Source of the DNA: SHLJ01 sp041618535 | GTDB taxonomy: Bacteria; Bacteroidota; Bacteroidia; Flavobacteriales; Flavobacteriaceae | NCBI GenBank assembly: GCA_041618535.1 | Contig: JBFKFP010000013.1 | Coordinates: forward strand, 1 to 28,101 | Reading direction: 5' to 3' | Length of the DNA: 28,101 nucleotides | In this document: positions 7,617 to 16,826 of the stretch, piece after piece | Layout of the letters: each line of letters begins with the position of its first letter | How positions within the stretch are numbered: the first letter of the stretch is position 1 | The notes under the pieces: generated by a model | Databases searched by the model: none | Seen by the model: only the letters and a program-made list of their open reading frames with translations | What the model was told of the DNA's origin: nothing | Program-made: the position numbers and the translations under genes

Positions 7617-9675
7617 AATTATACCTGAGGAAAAAAATATGCCTGAAAATTCTCTGCCTGAAATAACGATTTAGAAGGAAATACCAATAAATGAGCCACA
7701 TCGGCAGCAGAAAAGCGAGAACCTTATTCCTTTCATAAAGCATGGGCTTTAATTTGGCCAAATATCTGAATTTTGATTCGGGTTTAACTAAAAGGTCTTT
7801 TAACAGCTGTCTATAACTACCTGCAGCCGAAGGATCGTATTCTATACCGATGGTGACCGGCCCTATGTTTTGTATAAATCCACGATTAAGGATTTTTATG
7901 AAACCGAGTTTTTTCGAATTGATAAGCAGGCCGTTACGAAGGGCTAAATCTGTTATCTTCCGCTGAACAATCCTGTAATCGTAGCAGATAGTTTCCAGGT
8001 CCTTGAGCAAGATCTTGAATTTCTCCATCATAAAATCCTGATGACCTCTCAGGTAATTCTGATACAGGGACTTTTCTTCCTCTGTATAATTCTCGATCGT
8101 ATAATTTTCTGATCCGGAATCGTAACCAATGGTACTGCCATGATCTGCAGTAAGCAACTGTTCGTACAATTGGGTATTGGCCGTCAGGATATGATCTGAG
8201 TATACCTCATATGGCTGTATCGAGAACAACAGGCCGTAACGTTTTGTCTTATCCTGAATATTATAGACCTCCCTGAGGCCAAGATAATATCCGGTTACCG
8301 GTATCTTTTTATTCAGCACCTCATATATGGCCTCCTGCATTGTACCTCCCCAACCTACGTCAACAATGTTAATGCCTCCGGTTATATCCGCTTCAAAAGA
8401 ACTCAGATAACTTAGAAATGCATTTTTTTGCCTCTTCCTGTTCTTCTCATATGCATTTTTAAAAGAATCAAGCCCTACAAGCGTTTCGAATTCATCTGAA
8501 TCAAAAAAACCTTTTACGGTGATCTCCGGATCTATTTCTCCGAGCTCAAGCTGTATTTTAACAGTTGTTTCGTTATCAAACGCGAAGTTCCGGATAAATT
8601 CGCCGGGGCTCATGTCCTTAAAGCGCTTCCTCAAATAAGAAAACTTTTCCCTGCTTAGCCTGTCATAGGTAATCTGGAGAGCAGCCTGGCGGGACATCCT
8701 AAGGTAATGTGTCCCGATCCGGGCTTCAGGCCCTAACATAGCCTGATCCTGATAATAATCAAATAATCTTTTTAAAAACCTGCCCTCGCGAGACGCAAAA
8801 AACAAATTCTGAATTTCCATTCGCCTGGCAATGACATAAAGCCTTTCAACAAAAACCTGAAAGAAGATAATATAATCGCTAAAAGGAGGAGATTCTGATG
8901 AATTACAGGCCTTGTAGGTTTTACCGACAACCTTGTCGTATTTTTTTTTATCGTTTCCCAGCAGATAAAGCTTATTTCTGAAGAGGAATTTATTATGCGG
9001 CAGCCTGAATGCCTGAAGCCCCTTAGCCAGGGCATTTTTAAAATCGCTTTTTTTATTATCGCCAATCATCAGAATATTCTCAGGAGTAATTCCCAGATCT
9101 TCAATAATGTGGTCATAAATAGAAGTATTCTGTTTGCTGGCACCTGAAGATGCCGAGCTGTAAATGCCGTCGAATATTTCCCTTATCCCATGATGTTTGA
9201 GAAACCTGTCAAACACCTCAACGGCTGCATAAAAATCTGAAACGATATAGATCTTTTGTCCTTTTTCCTTCGCAGACCTCAATAGATCTACGATGTCGTG
9301 GTTGAGGAATTGAACCGACAACTCTGAGCGGATATCGGCCAATTCAAAATATTTCATAAAGCGCTCCTCATGTTCAGATCCGATCAAAAGGCTATTGACA
9401 ACACGGAGAAATACTTCTTTTTTAAGCTCATCATAAGGAATCTCAATCTCGCTTAGCCCGAGTTTTCTTTTAAGATAAAGGCTGCTCTCCCTGCGGATGA
9501 AATACAATGAATCTACAGAGCATTTCAGCCCCAGCTCACGTATAAGAATTTTTGACCATAACCTCAGGGTGTAGTTAGGATGAACCACACGATGGACGAT
9601 GCTGTCAAAATAATCGGTTAAGACTACCTTTACATCTTCAGACTGGAGTAGGCTATGTAAGGAGGCAGTTCTCAA
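7606..9675 (-). CDS. Large HAD-like protein of the capsule/LPS-cluster type (COG5610-like)
   Basis: The 689-residue product begins with a HAD-like domain: VVLTDYFDSIVHR (Asp21 and Asp24; the usual second aspartate is replaced, as in the FDxFDTL subgroup), IYIVSDFYAA, GASKQNTSIYDHI and ILMIGDNKKSDFKNA. The middle part has NLFFASREGRFLKRLFDYY, YLRMSRQAAL and INIVDVGWGGTMQEAIYEVL...GYYLGL, which I recall from large HAD-like proteins of polysaccharide gene clusters. The C-terminus is hydrophobic and basic (LPMWLIYWYFLLNRYFRQR), suggesting membrane attachment. The only reasonable start is TTG at 9673-9675: an in-frame stop lies just upstream and no ATG is near. It sits four bases after the stop of the oligopeptidase gene, so translational coupling is likely. 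The reaction is unknown. Confidence 0.75.
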   Translation of the reverse strand: MRTASLHSLLQSEDVKVVLTDYFDSIVHRVVHPNYTLRLWSKILIRELGLKCSVDSLYFIRRESSLYLKRKLGLSEIEIPYDELKKEVFLRVVNSLLIGSEHEERFMKYFELADIRSELSVQFLNHDIVDLLRSAKEKGQKIYIVSDFYAAVEVFDRFLKHHGIREIFDGIYSSASSGASKQNTSIYDHIIEDLGITPENILMIGDNKKSDFKNALAKGLQAFRLPHNKFLFRNKLYLLGNDKKKYDKVVGKTYKACNSSESPPFSDYIIFFQVFVERLYVIARRMEIQNLFFASREGRFLKRLFDYYQDQAMLGPEARIGTHYLRMSRQAALQITYDRLSREKFSYLRKRFKDMSPGEFIRNFAFDNETTVKIQLELGEIDPEITVKGFFDSDEFETLVGLDSFKNAYEKNRKRQKNAFLSYLSSFEADITGGINIVDVGWGGTMQEAIYEVLNKKIPVTGYYLGLREVYNIQDKTKRYGLLFSIQPYEVYSDHILTANTQLYEQLLTADHGSTIGYDSGSENYTIENYTEEEKSLYQNYLRGHQDFMMEKFKILLKDLETICYDYRIVQRKITDLALRNGLLINSKKLGFIKILNRGFIQNIGPVTIGIEYDPSAAGSYRQLLKDLLVKPESKFRYLAKLKPMLYERNKVLAFLLPMWLIYWYFLLNRYFRQRIFRHIFFLRYNYFR

Positions 9676-9679
9676 GGGT

Positions 9680-11839
9680 TTAAACTTTTAAATTTTCCCC
9701 GGATTTCCCCGGTAACACATCAAATCCCATATTATACAGGGTAAAGGCGAAAATATCGGCATATTCCTGAATGATTTTGCTTACCGGTGTTCCAGCGCCG
9801 TGCCCGGCACCGGTCTCTATACGGATGAGGGTGGGATTTGAACCGGTCTGCTTGCTTTGCAGCTCTGCAGCAAATTTAAAGCTGTGAGCCGGAACCACCC
9901 GATCGTCATGATCTGCAGTGGTAACCAGGGTAGCCGGGTATTCAACATTCTCCTTTACATTGTGAACAGGAGAATATCCGAGAAGGTATTTAAACATCTC
10001 CTCGCTATCTTCCGCGGTACCATAATCATACGCCCAGCCCGCTCCCGCTGTAAAGGTATGGTAGCGAAGCATATCCAAAACGCCTACGGCAGGTAAGGCT
10101 ACTTTAACAAGGTCTGGTCGTTGAGTCATTGTTGCACCAACCAACAGTCCACCGTTAGATCCGCCTCGAATGGCCAGATAATCGGTTGAGGTATAATTAT
10201 TCTGTATGAGGTATTCGGCAGCAGCGATAAAATCGTCGAAAACGTTTTGTTTTTGCATTTGAGTGCCTTCTTTGTGCCATTCCTTGCCATACTCACCTCC
10301 GCCACGCAAATTCGGGACTGCATAAATACCCCCCTGTTCCATCCATACCGCGTTCGTAATGCTGAAGGTAGGATATAGGCTGTTATTAAATCCACCATAA
10401 CCATAAAGTATGGCAGGGTTTTTACCGTTAAGACCGATACCTTTCCTATGGGTGATCATCATAGGGACTTTTGTGCCGTCCTTTGAAGTATAGAACACCT
10501 GTTTGCTTACATATTCCTCGCTATTGAAATCTATTTCAGGAGACCAGTACAGCTCAGATTCACCGCTTTCCACATCGTATTTGTAAATTCGGCCAGGGGT
10601 ATAATAATTGGTAAACGAATAATAGTCGATTTTTTCTTCTTTCTTTCCTCCAAATCCACCAGCATTCCCCAAACCGGGCAATTTAACCTCTCTTATCAGG
10701 TTTCCGTCATAGTCATATTGGAGCACTTTGGAAATGGCATCTATCATATATTCGATAAAGAAATAACCACCAACGGTTGAAGGGCTCAAAACATGATCGG
10801 TTTCTGCAATGAAATCTGTCCAATTTTCCGGAGCGGGGTCAGAAACATCTGTCGTGACTATCTTTTGATTAGGAGCATCCAGATTAGTGACCAGGTACAA
10901 TTTACTGCCAACATTGTCAATCAGGTAGGTATCACTTTCAGTATGGTCAAGGACAGTGACCAGTGGGTTGGCTGGATTTTCAAGATCTTTGATATAGAGC
11001 TTGTTCCCGGTGGTGGAAGTCTTGGGATAGATCAGCAAAAAACGATTATCCTCGGTTACGCTGCCGCTTATGTACCTATGTTTCTCGGCCTCTGAGCCGC
11101 CAAAAATCAGGGTATCGTTTTCCTGATCGGTGCCAACCTTATGATAATAGAGTTTATGCTGGTCGGTTTTGGCAGAAAGTTCACTTCCTTCCGGCTTGTC
11201 GTAACTCGAGTAATAGAAACCTTCATTCTTATACCAAGATATACCTGAAAATTTTATATCCACAAGAGTGTCTTCGATGATCTCTTTTTTCTCAGCATCC
11301 ATTACGATTATTTTTCGCCAGTCACTACCGCCTTCGGAAATGGAATAAGCAGCAAATTTTCCATTTTCGGAAAAACTCAATCCACTCAGAGAAATGGTCC
11401 CGTCTTCACTAAAGGAGTTAGGATCCAGAAAAACCTCCTCCTCATCGCTATCCAGCTTTTTTCTGTAAACGACATATTGGTTTTGAAGACCGTCGTTTTT
11501 ATAATAATAGGTATAATCGCCCTCCCTGAATGGGGATCCAATTTTTTCATAATCCCATATGGATTCCAGGCGGTCCTTCAGTTCTTTCCTGTAGGGAATT
11601 TTATCCAGGTATCCGAAGGTGACCTCATTCTGTCTTTTTACCCAGTCTTCGGTATCAGGACTTCGATCATCTTCAAGCCATCTGTAGGGGTCAGGGACAT
11701 CAACACCGAAATAGGTGTCCACAGTATCATCTTTTTTGTTTTCGGGATAGTTCAATGAAATACTTTTTGTTTGCTCCGTTTCGTTTTTAAAATTGAAAAT
11801 AAATGCTGATAAAATTACGAGCAGGATAAATATTTTCAT
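9680..11839 (-). CDS. Prolyl oligopeptidase (S9A family), exported
   Basis: The 719-residue product is a prolyl endopeptidase that cuts short peptides after proline. An N-terminal hydrophobic segment (1-16, no lipobox cysteine) indicates export or membrane anchoring. YPENKKDDTVDTYFGVDVPDPYRWLED (about 31-57) opens the family domain, a seven-bladed propeller follows to about 430, and the alpha/beta hydrolase domain closes. The catalytic serine is Ser561 in GGSNGG, the aspartate lies in DHDDRVVP (645 or 646), and His680 is in GAGHGAGTP. NLRGGGEYGKEWH (510-522) is also conserved. The length fits the secreted flavobacterial enzymes. It lies upstream of the large HAD-like gene with a four-base gap. 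The functional link between the two is unclear and may be only transcriptional. Confidence 0.95.
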   Translation of the reverse strand: MKIFILLVILSAFIFNFKNETEQTKSISLNYPENKKDDTVDTYFGVDVPDPYRWLEDDRSPDTEDWVKRQNEVTFGYLDKIPYRKELKDRLESIWDYEKIGSPFREGDYTYYYKNDGLQNQYVVYRKKLDSDEEEVFLDPNSFSEDGTISLSGLSFSENGKFAAYSISEGGSDWRKIIVMDAEKKEIIEDTLVDIKFSGISWYKNEGFYYSSYDKPEGSELSAKTDQHKLYYHKVGTDQENDTLIFGGSEAEKHRYISGSVTEDNRFLLIYPKTSTTGNKLYIKDLENPANPLVTVLDHTESDTYLIDNVGSKLYLVTNLDAPNQKIVTTDVSDPAPENWTDFIAETDHVLSPSTVGGYFFIEYMIDAISKVLQYDYDGNLIREVKLPGLGNAGGFGGKKEEKIDYYSFTNYYTPGRIYKYDVESGESELYWSPEIDFNSEEYVSKQVFYTSKDGTKVPMMITHRKGIGLNGKNPAILYGYGGFNNSLYPTFSITNAVWMEQGGIYAVPNLRGGGEYGKEWHKEGTQMQKQNVFDDFIAAAEYLIQNNYTSTDYLAIRGGSNGGLLVGATMTQRPDLVKVALPAVGVLDMLRYHTFTAGAGWAYDYGTAEDSEEMFKYLLGYSPVHNVKENVEYPATLVTTADHDDRVVPAHSFKFAAELQSKQTGSNPTLIRIETGAGHGAGTPVSKIIQEYADIFAFTLYNMGFDVLPGKSGENLKV

Positions 11840-11928
11840 AAGGGGTTTCCCTTAGTCGAATAAATGTTGTTTTATTAAACCGGAACCCTTTATGATTCTG
11901 AAGGCCACTTCCATTTAAGCTTAATAAG

Positions 11929-14025
11929 CTAGTACTTTATAAATTTTTGAGCTTTTATGTTTCCCTGGTCCATTATCCGGAGGATATAATTGCCAGAGCT
12001 CAACACTGAGACATCAATACTGCTCGAATTGAAACGGCTGTTCATTACACGCCTGCCATTGATGTCAAAAATGGTGAAGATGACATTCTCAAATCCGTAA
12101 GTGGCATTAAGGTTTAACACATCACGTGTTGGATTTGGATAGAGGATCAGATCCTCGACCATGGATTGCTCCAGGCTAAGGGTCTCGCCCTCTTCAATGG
12201 TTACTACAGAGTTAATGGCAGGATTGGCTATCACATCCACTGTTCCTGAAGGCCAATATACTGTAACGCTCGTTACAGAGGTATCTTCGCCAATGCCAAA
12301 ATGAGTGTTCAGGCTGCTCATATATCGAAATCCTTCCCCGCTTCTTACATCACGGATCTGCGTCCCTATTCCCGGGCTGTTGATTTCTACCCTGGCTCCA
12401 ATCCCATTGATATTGCTTACCGTTCCCGTTGTTACCACTTTAAGCCAATTATGACCGGTATCGGCATTATTTAATCGGACGTTACCATTGAAAACATCAA
12501 GGTAACCATCATTGTTGACATCGCCTATCGGCCCACTTGGAGGCATGCCCGTATCTACCAGATAAAAAGTGCCGTCACCATTATTGAACAGAATGCTTCC
12601 ATTGGTAAGAATATCCACAAATCCGTCATTGTCAAAATCGGCCGGAGCGTTTTCTATTCCGAAGGGAGCATCAACCACACCTGATCCTGCTGTGATATCA
12701 CTAAAGGTACCGTCCCCGTTATTGCGCATCAGCTTATGTCCCCCGTCAGCCACTGAACTGGCACCTACATAGACATCCATATCCCCATCGTTGTCAAAAT
12801 CGGCCCAGGCAGCAGACCATGTTTGTACGGGATCACCAAGATTTGAGCTGTTATCATGTCCTTCACCCGGAAATGTAGAGGCATAATAACCAGCCCCGTC
12901 AGCTACATTGGTATAGGTTCCGGTGCCATCATTCTGCCATAATTCATTCCATTTGTGGGTAACGGTTCCACCTCGGCACTTGGCGATAAAAAGATCCATA
13001 TCACGATCGTTATCATAATCTACCCAAACGGTTCCGTAGTTACCGCCACTGGCGTGAGTGCCAAGACCTTTAGGGACAACCGGACTAGCTCCCTGATAAA
13101 AGGTCAGGTTACCAGACCCGTCGTTTATATAATAAACATTTGGCGCCACATCGTGACAAACGAATGCATCCAAATGACCATCGTTATTGATATCTATAAA
13201 ATTTGAGCGTTGGGAGAAAACATAATCTGCCCCTGAAATTTCTGTATACGCGGTTCCGTCTGAATTGGCATACATAAATGTCACACCTGAAGATCCGGCG
13301 TAAAGAAGGTCGTTATATCCATTTCTGTCAATATCCCCTGCCGCCAGGCTCCATGAAGGGGTAAAATCGGCTTCAGTAGTGATTATGTCCACGCTATCAA
13401 AGCCACCGCCCGGCAATTGATAATTGATATTGATATTGGTAGAAGTTACCGACACCAGATCATCAAGCTTGTCATTATTCATATCAACAACCGCTCTATC
13501 TGACCCCGTAGCGTTCACAGCCTGGCTTGAAAAGGTAACTGGTGGCTGCACTGGAGGAGAGGAAACACTTACCATAAAATCGAAGCCTGTATCATCCCAG
13601 CGGTCATCCCATGCTATATAGTAAGTTTCACCCGCAATTGTATTAAATCCGACTTCGGAAGTGAAGCCTGCCCCGGAATCATCATCACCGGCAACACAAA
13701 CCAAACTTCCGCAGGAACCGGAATAGATATGCACACGCGTATCGACGCCGGAATTCTGAGGGAGGATATTTGAGTCTGAGGAAACCGTTATATATTCAGA
13801 TGTTGAGGGAGTGAACCTGAACCATTCACCATTAGTTGCCCCGGCACCATTAGACGCACAAATAGGATCGGGGATCTCAGTACCGTCAACGAGGGTTACC
13901 GAATACATTCCCGTGGTGGTAATAGGAGTAGCTGTTGAAGCATCCAGGCAGCTGTCTGAACTGGCCTGACCCCAGCACAGGGATCCGAGAAAGAGTGCAG
14001 ACAATATGGACGTAATGTTTTTCAT
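11929..14025 (-). CDS. T9SS-secreted FG-GAP/VCBS repeat protein with ASPIC/UnbV domain
   Basis: The 698-residue product has a signal peptide (about 1-20, ending CWGQ) and an N-terminal domain like bacterial pre-peptidase C-terminal domains (DTRVHIYSGSCGSLVCVAGDDDSG, WDDTGFDFMVSV). At least seven calcium-binding-like repeats follow (MNNDKLDD, DIDRNGYND, DINNDGHLD, DYDNDRDMD, DFDNDGDMD, DFDNDGFVD, DVNNDGYLD). An ASPIC/UnbV domain (NWLKVVTTG...GIGARVEI...RDVRSGEGFRYMSSLNTHFGIG...VTVYWPSG) comes next. The tail is a T9SS type A sorting domain (LILYPNPTRDVLNL...GNYILRIMDQGNIKAQKFIKY). It should be a propeller-like protein on the cell surface or released. It lies 20 bases downstream of a diheme cytochrome lipoprotein gene, so both probably work outside the inner membrane. 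No catalytic residues are recognisable. Confidence 0.92.
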   Translation of the reverse strand: MKNITSILSALFLGSLCWGQASSDSCLDASTATPITTTGMYSVTLVDGTEIPDPICASNGAGATNGEWFRFTPSTSEYITVSSDSNILPQNSGVDTRVHIYSGSCGSLVCVAGDDDSGAGFTSEVGFNTIAGETYYIAWDDRWDDTGFDFMVSVSSPPVQPPVTFSSQAVNATGSDRAVVDMNNDKLDDLVSVTSTNININYQLPGGGFDSVDIITTEADFTPSWSLAAGDIDRNGYNDLLYAGSSGVTFMYANSDGTAYTEISGADYVFSQRSNFIDINNDGHLDAFVCHDVAPNVYYINDGSGNLTFYQGASPVVPKGLGTHASGGNYGTVWVDYDNDRDMDLFIAKCRGGTVTHKWNELWQNDGTGTYTNVADGAGYYASTFPGEGHDNSSNLGDPVQTWSAAWADFDNDGDMDVYVGASSVADGGHKLMRNNGDGTFSDITAGSGVVDAPFGIENAPADFDNDGFVDILTNGSILFNNGDGTFYLVDTGMPPSGPIGDVNNDGYLDVFNGNVRLNNADTGHNWLKVVTTGTVSNINGIGARVEINSPGIGTQIRDVRSGEGFRYMSSLNTHFGIGEDTSVTSVTVYWPSGTVDVIANPAINSVVTIEEGETLSLEQSMVEDLILYPNPTRDVLNLNATYGFENVIFTIFDINGRRVMNSRFNSSSIDVSVLSSGNYILRIMDQGNIKAQKFIKY

Positions 14026-14045
14026 TTCGATTATATTAAAAATCG

Positions 14046-15137
14046 TTATTCACAATTCGTTTCTATAGAGTTTATGTAATCATATATCAGGGCTACTCCC
14101 TCGTCGTGTATCATGGAGCGCCCCAATAAAGGCATACGAACAGCCTCATCTGTTGTGTTCATCCTGAAGTACATCACAGATCGCATATGATTTGATGGGC
14201 TAATAATATGAGATAATCCGTTACCCAGGTCGGTATCAGGTTCAACGCATACACCTAAGTTGGTGTCGCTTGCAGATGCATCATAGTTAAAGCGAACCGG
14301 CCGATAGGCGCAATGGGCTTCTTCCTGGTGGCAATGGGCACAATTGGCATCCAGGTATGCACGGGCTCTGTCTTTCAGGCTGGCTGTTTCATCAGCCCAG
14401 GCAACCATGGTACTAATATCTTCGGGCAATTCGTCTTCCAGGTATCCAAATTGAACGAGCTTTTCTAACTGATTCATACCGCCATCTTTGTATTGAAAAA
14501 CTGAATTCAGGTTCCTGGGTTTAAGGCCGACAGGTACAGGAATTTCTCCAATTTTATGACAGGTCTGGCATTCAGGGCCTGCCGGGATACGGTAATTTAC
14601 GTTACGGGTGAGGCCGTTTTCTTCCCATTCCAAGGGTTGAAAACTTCCGCTAAGGTCAAATATCGCTTCGTCCTGGGCTTCATTCCAAACATAATTCGCG
14701 AAGACCCATCCTTCAGGTTTATGAATCATAAGCCTGGTTTCAATAACTCTTGTTTGTAGTTCCGGAAGTACATTTTCGTAATAAAAATTTTTTATAAGGA
14801 CCGTTCCAACTGGAAAATTTAGTACTGCATCATCGTTGGCATATCTTGCTTTAATATTATCCGGCATCCAAATAAATCTTTTCTTCTTTGAATAATCACT
14901 GAAGAGCGGGTTGATGAGCTCATAAGGTAAGACGCCGTAAACAGGTTCTAATCGAGCCATAGGACCTTCAAAAAAGTTATATTCGGAAAGTGTTTGATAG
15001 GGAACTGAGGCCATTTCAAAAACAACCGGAGAAACCTGGGCCGGCTCTTGAACCGGAACATAGGTGTCATCTTCGGAACAGGATAGAAGGACCAACGGTA
15101 AGAGGGCCCATAACAGCCATGTAGACCTGAAAAACAT
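14046..15137 (-). CDS. Diheme cytochrome c lipoprotein (SO2930-like family)
   Basis: The 363-residue product has a lipoprotein signal (MFFRSTWLLWALLPLVLLSC, lipobox LLSC, Cys20). It has an N-terminal domain with NPLFSDYSKKKRFIWMPDNIKA and FPVGTVLIKNFYY, and two covalent heme motifs: CQTCH (190-194) and CAHCH (266-270). RMPLLGRSMIHDEGVALIYDYI near the end is typical of a terminal cytochrome helix. The layout matches, from memory, the SO2930/HNE_0200 family of diheme cytochromes, whose members usually sit beside a parallel beta-helix protein. Here the neighbour is a T9SS FG-GAP/ASPIC protein instead. The protein should be anchored in the outer or inner membrane, facing the periplasm or outside. 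Electron donor and acceptor are unknown. Confidence 0.88.
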   Translation of the reverse strand: MFFRSTWLLWALLPLVLLSCSEDDTYVPVQEPAQVSPVVFEMASVPYQTLSEYNFFEGPMARLEPVYGVLPYELINPLFSDYSKKKRFIWMPDNIKARYANDDAVLNFPVGTVLIKNFYYENVLPELQTRVIETRLMIHKPEGWVFANYVWNEAQDEAIFDLSGSFQPLEWEENGLTRNVNYRIPAGPECQTCHKIGEIPVPVGLKPRNLNSVFQYKDGGMNQLEKLVQFGYLEDELPEDISTMVAWADETASLKDRARAYLDANCAHCHQEEAHCAYRPVRFNYDASASDTNLGVCVEPDTDLGNGLSHIISPSNHMRSVMYFRMNTTDEAVRMPLLGRSMIHDEGVALIYDYINSIETNCE

Positions 15138-15256
15138 TTATAGAAAAATTTGGACCCCTAAGATAAACAAACAACTACTGGGCTTTTAATTAATTAGTTA
15201 TAATGTCTGTTTTTCCAGTTCTATGTCCTTAAGGTCTGAAAAATAAGGTTTAACCT

Positions 15257-16249
15257 CTAATTGTGCCACTTTTGGGAGAGCAGGTATTCGGCGATCTGCA
15301 CGGCATTTGTGGCCGCTCCCTTCCGCAGATTGTCGCTTACGATCCAAAGGTTTAAACAATTAGGTCTTGATTCATCTCGCCTTATTCTGCCAACAAAAAC
15401 ATCGTCCTTGCCATGGGCGGAGACAGGCATGGGATAAAGGTTGCTCAGCGGATCATCCTGAACCACAACACCCGGAGTTTTATTTAGTAAGTTTCTGAGG
15501 TCATCTACATCAAAATCCCTTTCAAATTCGATATTTACCGATTCGCTATGACCACCTGAGGTTGGTATTCTGACAGCAGTAGCTGTAACAGCAATGCTGC
15601 GGTCGTCCAATATTTTTTGCGTTTCCCTTACCAGCTTCATTTCCTCCTTGGTATAACCATTTTCCTCGAACACATCACAATGCGGCAATACATTCATATG
15701 AATGGGATGTGGATACACCCTTTCCCCCTCGATTCCCAGAGCCTCTTCCTGCAGTTGCCTTACAGCTTTTACCCCGGTACCGGTAACCGACTGATAAGTG
15801 GAGACCACCAGCCTGTTTATCTTGTATTTCTTATGCAGAGGCGCAAGAGCCATTACCATTTGAATGGTTGAACAGTTCGGGTTAGCGATAATTCGGTCGG
15901 TTTGCTCAATGCTCTCTGCATTGATCTCGGGAACGACCAGTTTTTTATCGGGGTCCATTCTCCAGGCAGAAGAGTTGTCGATAACTACAGTGCCAACTTC
16001 AGCAAATTTTGGAGCCCATTCCAGAGATGTGCCTCCTCCGGCTGAAAACAAGGCAATATCCGGTCGGGACTGCACAGCATCGGCCAGGCCGATAACCTTG
16101 TACGATCTGCCCTTGTATTCGATTTCTTTACCCACTGAACGCTCAGAGGCAACAAGGAGTAATTCTGAAAACGGGAATTGACGTTCAGACAGCACATCCA
16201 GCATGACTTGTCCCACCATTCCTGTTGCACCAACTACGGCAAGTTTCAT
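15257..16249 (-). CDS. asd: Aspartate-semialdehyde dehydrogenase
   Basis: Asd reduces aspartyl phosphate to aspartate semialdehyde with NADPH, the branch point to lysine/diaminopimelate, threonine and methionine. The 330-residue product has the N-terminal NADP-binding motif AVVGATGMVGQVML, the catalytic Cys126 in ANPNCSTIQ and the active-site His234 in RIPTSGGHSES. SAGGGTSLEWAP and IDNSSAWRMDP are also characteristic. The C-terminal half carries FVGRIRRDESRPNCLNLWIVSDNLRKGAATNAVQIAEYL. Length and motifs are complete. It stands alone between the mscL terminator upstream and a 119-base gap downstream, on the same strand as mscL, alr and tdk. Confidence 0.97.
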   Translation of the reverse strand: MKLAVVGATGMVGQVMLDVLSERQFPFSELLLVASERSVGKEIEYKGRSYKVIGLADAVQSRPDIALFSAGGGTSLEWAPKFAEVGTVVIDNSSAWRMDPDKKLVVPEINAESIEQTDRIIANPNCSTIQMVMALAPLHKKYKINRLVVSTYQSVTGTGVKAVRQLQEEALGIEGERVYPHPIHMNVLPHCDVFEENGYTKEEMKLVRETQKILDDRSIAVTATAVRIPTSGGHSESVNIEFERDFDVDDLRNLLNKTPGVVVQDDPLSNLYPMPVSAHGKDDVFVGRIRRDESRPNCLNLWIVSDNLRKGAATNAVQIAEYLLSQKWHN

Positions 16250-16285
16250 ATCAATCGATTTAGAGGGCTAAAGTAATAATAATAA

Positions 16286-16313
16286 CAAAAAAAACCACTC
16301 TTGAGAGTGGTTT
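16286..16313 (-). terminator. Intrinsic terminator after mscL
   Basis: Read on the minus strand, a nine-base stem AAACCACTC/GAGTGGTTT with a four-base loop is followed by a run of T. It lies 40 bases after the mscL stop and separates mscL from asd. Confidence 0.9.
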
Positions 16314-16352
16314 AAAGATTAGTCTATGTAGTGTAGCGGTAACGCTATAAGG

Positions 16353-16754
16353 TTACTTTCTTAAAGCGTCCCTGATCTCTTTTAACAGATCCACTTCAGA
16401 AGGTCCTGCGGGAGCTTCTTCAGCTGGTGGTTTTTTAGTTTTGTTGTAAGCCTTAACGATGACAAACAAGACAAAACCAACTATCAGCAAGTTAATTATT
16501 GTATTTACCCAGGCCCCCCACCTGATCGCGTTTTCGGGAGTGGTTACATTACCTTGATCGTCGGTAACCGCTTCTGCGAGCACAACTTTCAAGCTTGCAA
16601 AGTCCATTCCGCCGGCAAAATGGCCAACAACTGGCATAACAATGTCATTTACAAAACCATTGACAACCAAACCAACGGCTCCAGCCAGAATTACGGCAAC
16701 TGCAAAATCGATCACGTTGCCAGTCATAATGAAATTTTTAAATTCCTTAAGCAT
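16353..16754 (-). CDS. mscL: Large-conductance mechanosensitive channel
   Basis: MscL forms a homopentameric inner-membrane channel that opens under turgor stress and releases solutes. The 133-residue product starts with MLKEFKNFIMTGNVIDFAVAVILAGAVG, the conserved N-terminal helix and first transmembrane segment (about 14-42). A periplasmic loop contains GGMDFASLKVVL and a short insertion with DDQGNVTTPENAIRWGAWVN. The second membrane segment is IINLLIVGFVLFVIVKAYN (about 86-104), and a charged cytoplasmic tail ends in EVDLLKEIRDALRK. All features match the family. A terminator follows, and the 72-base gap before alr suggests a separate promoter. Confidence 0.97.
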   Translation of the reverse strand: MLKEFKNFIMTGNVIDFAVAVILAGAVGLVVNGFVNDIVMPVVGHFAGGMDFASLKVVLAEAVTDDQGNVTTPENAIRWGAWVNTIINLLIVGFVLFVIVKAYNKTKKPPAEEAPAGPSEVDLLKEIRDALRK

Positions 16755-16826
16755 AGTAGTTAATGTTTAATTAGTTATTATGCCGTAAAAATAGGGAAAA
16801 ATCTTAAATGTTAAGAAAATATTAAA

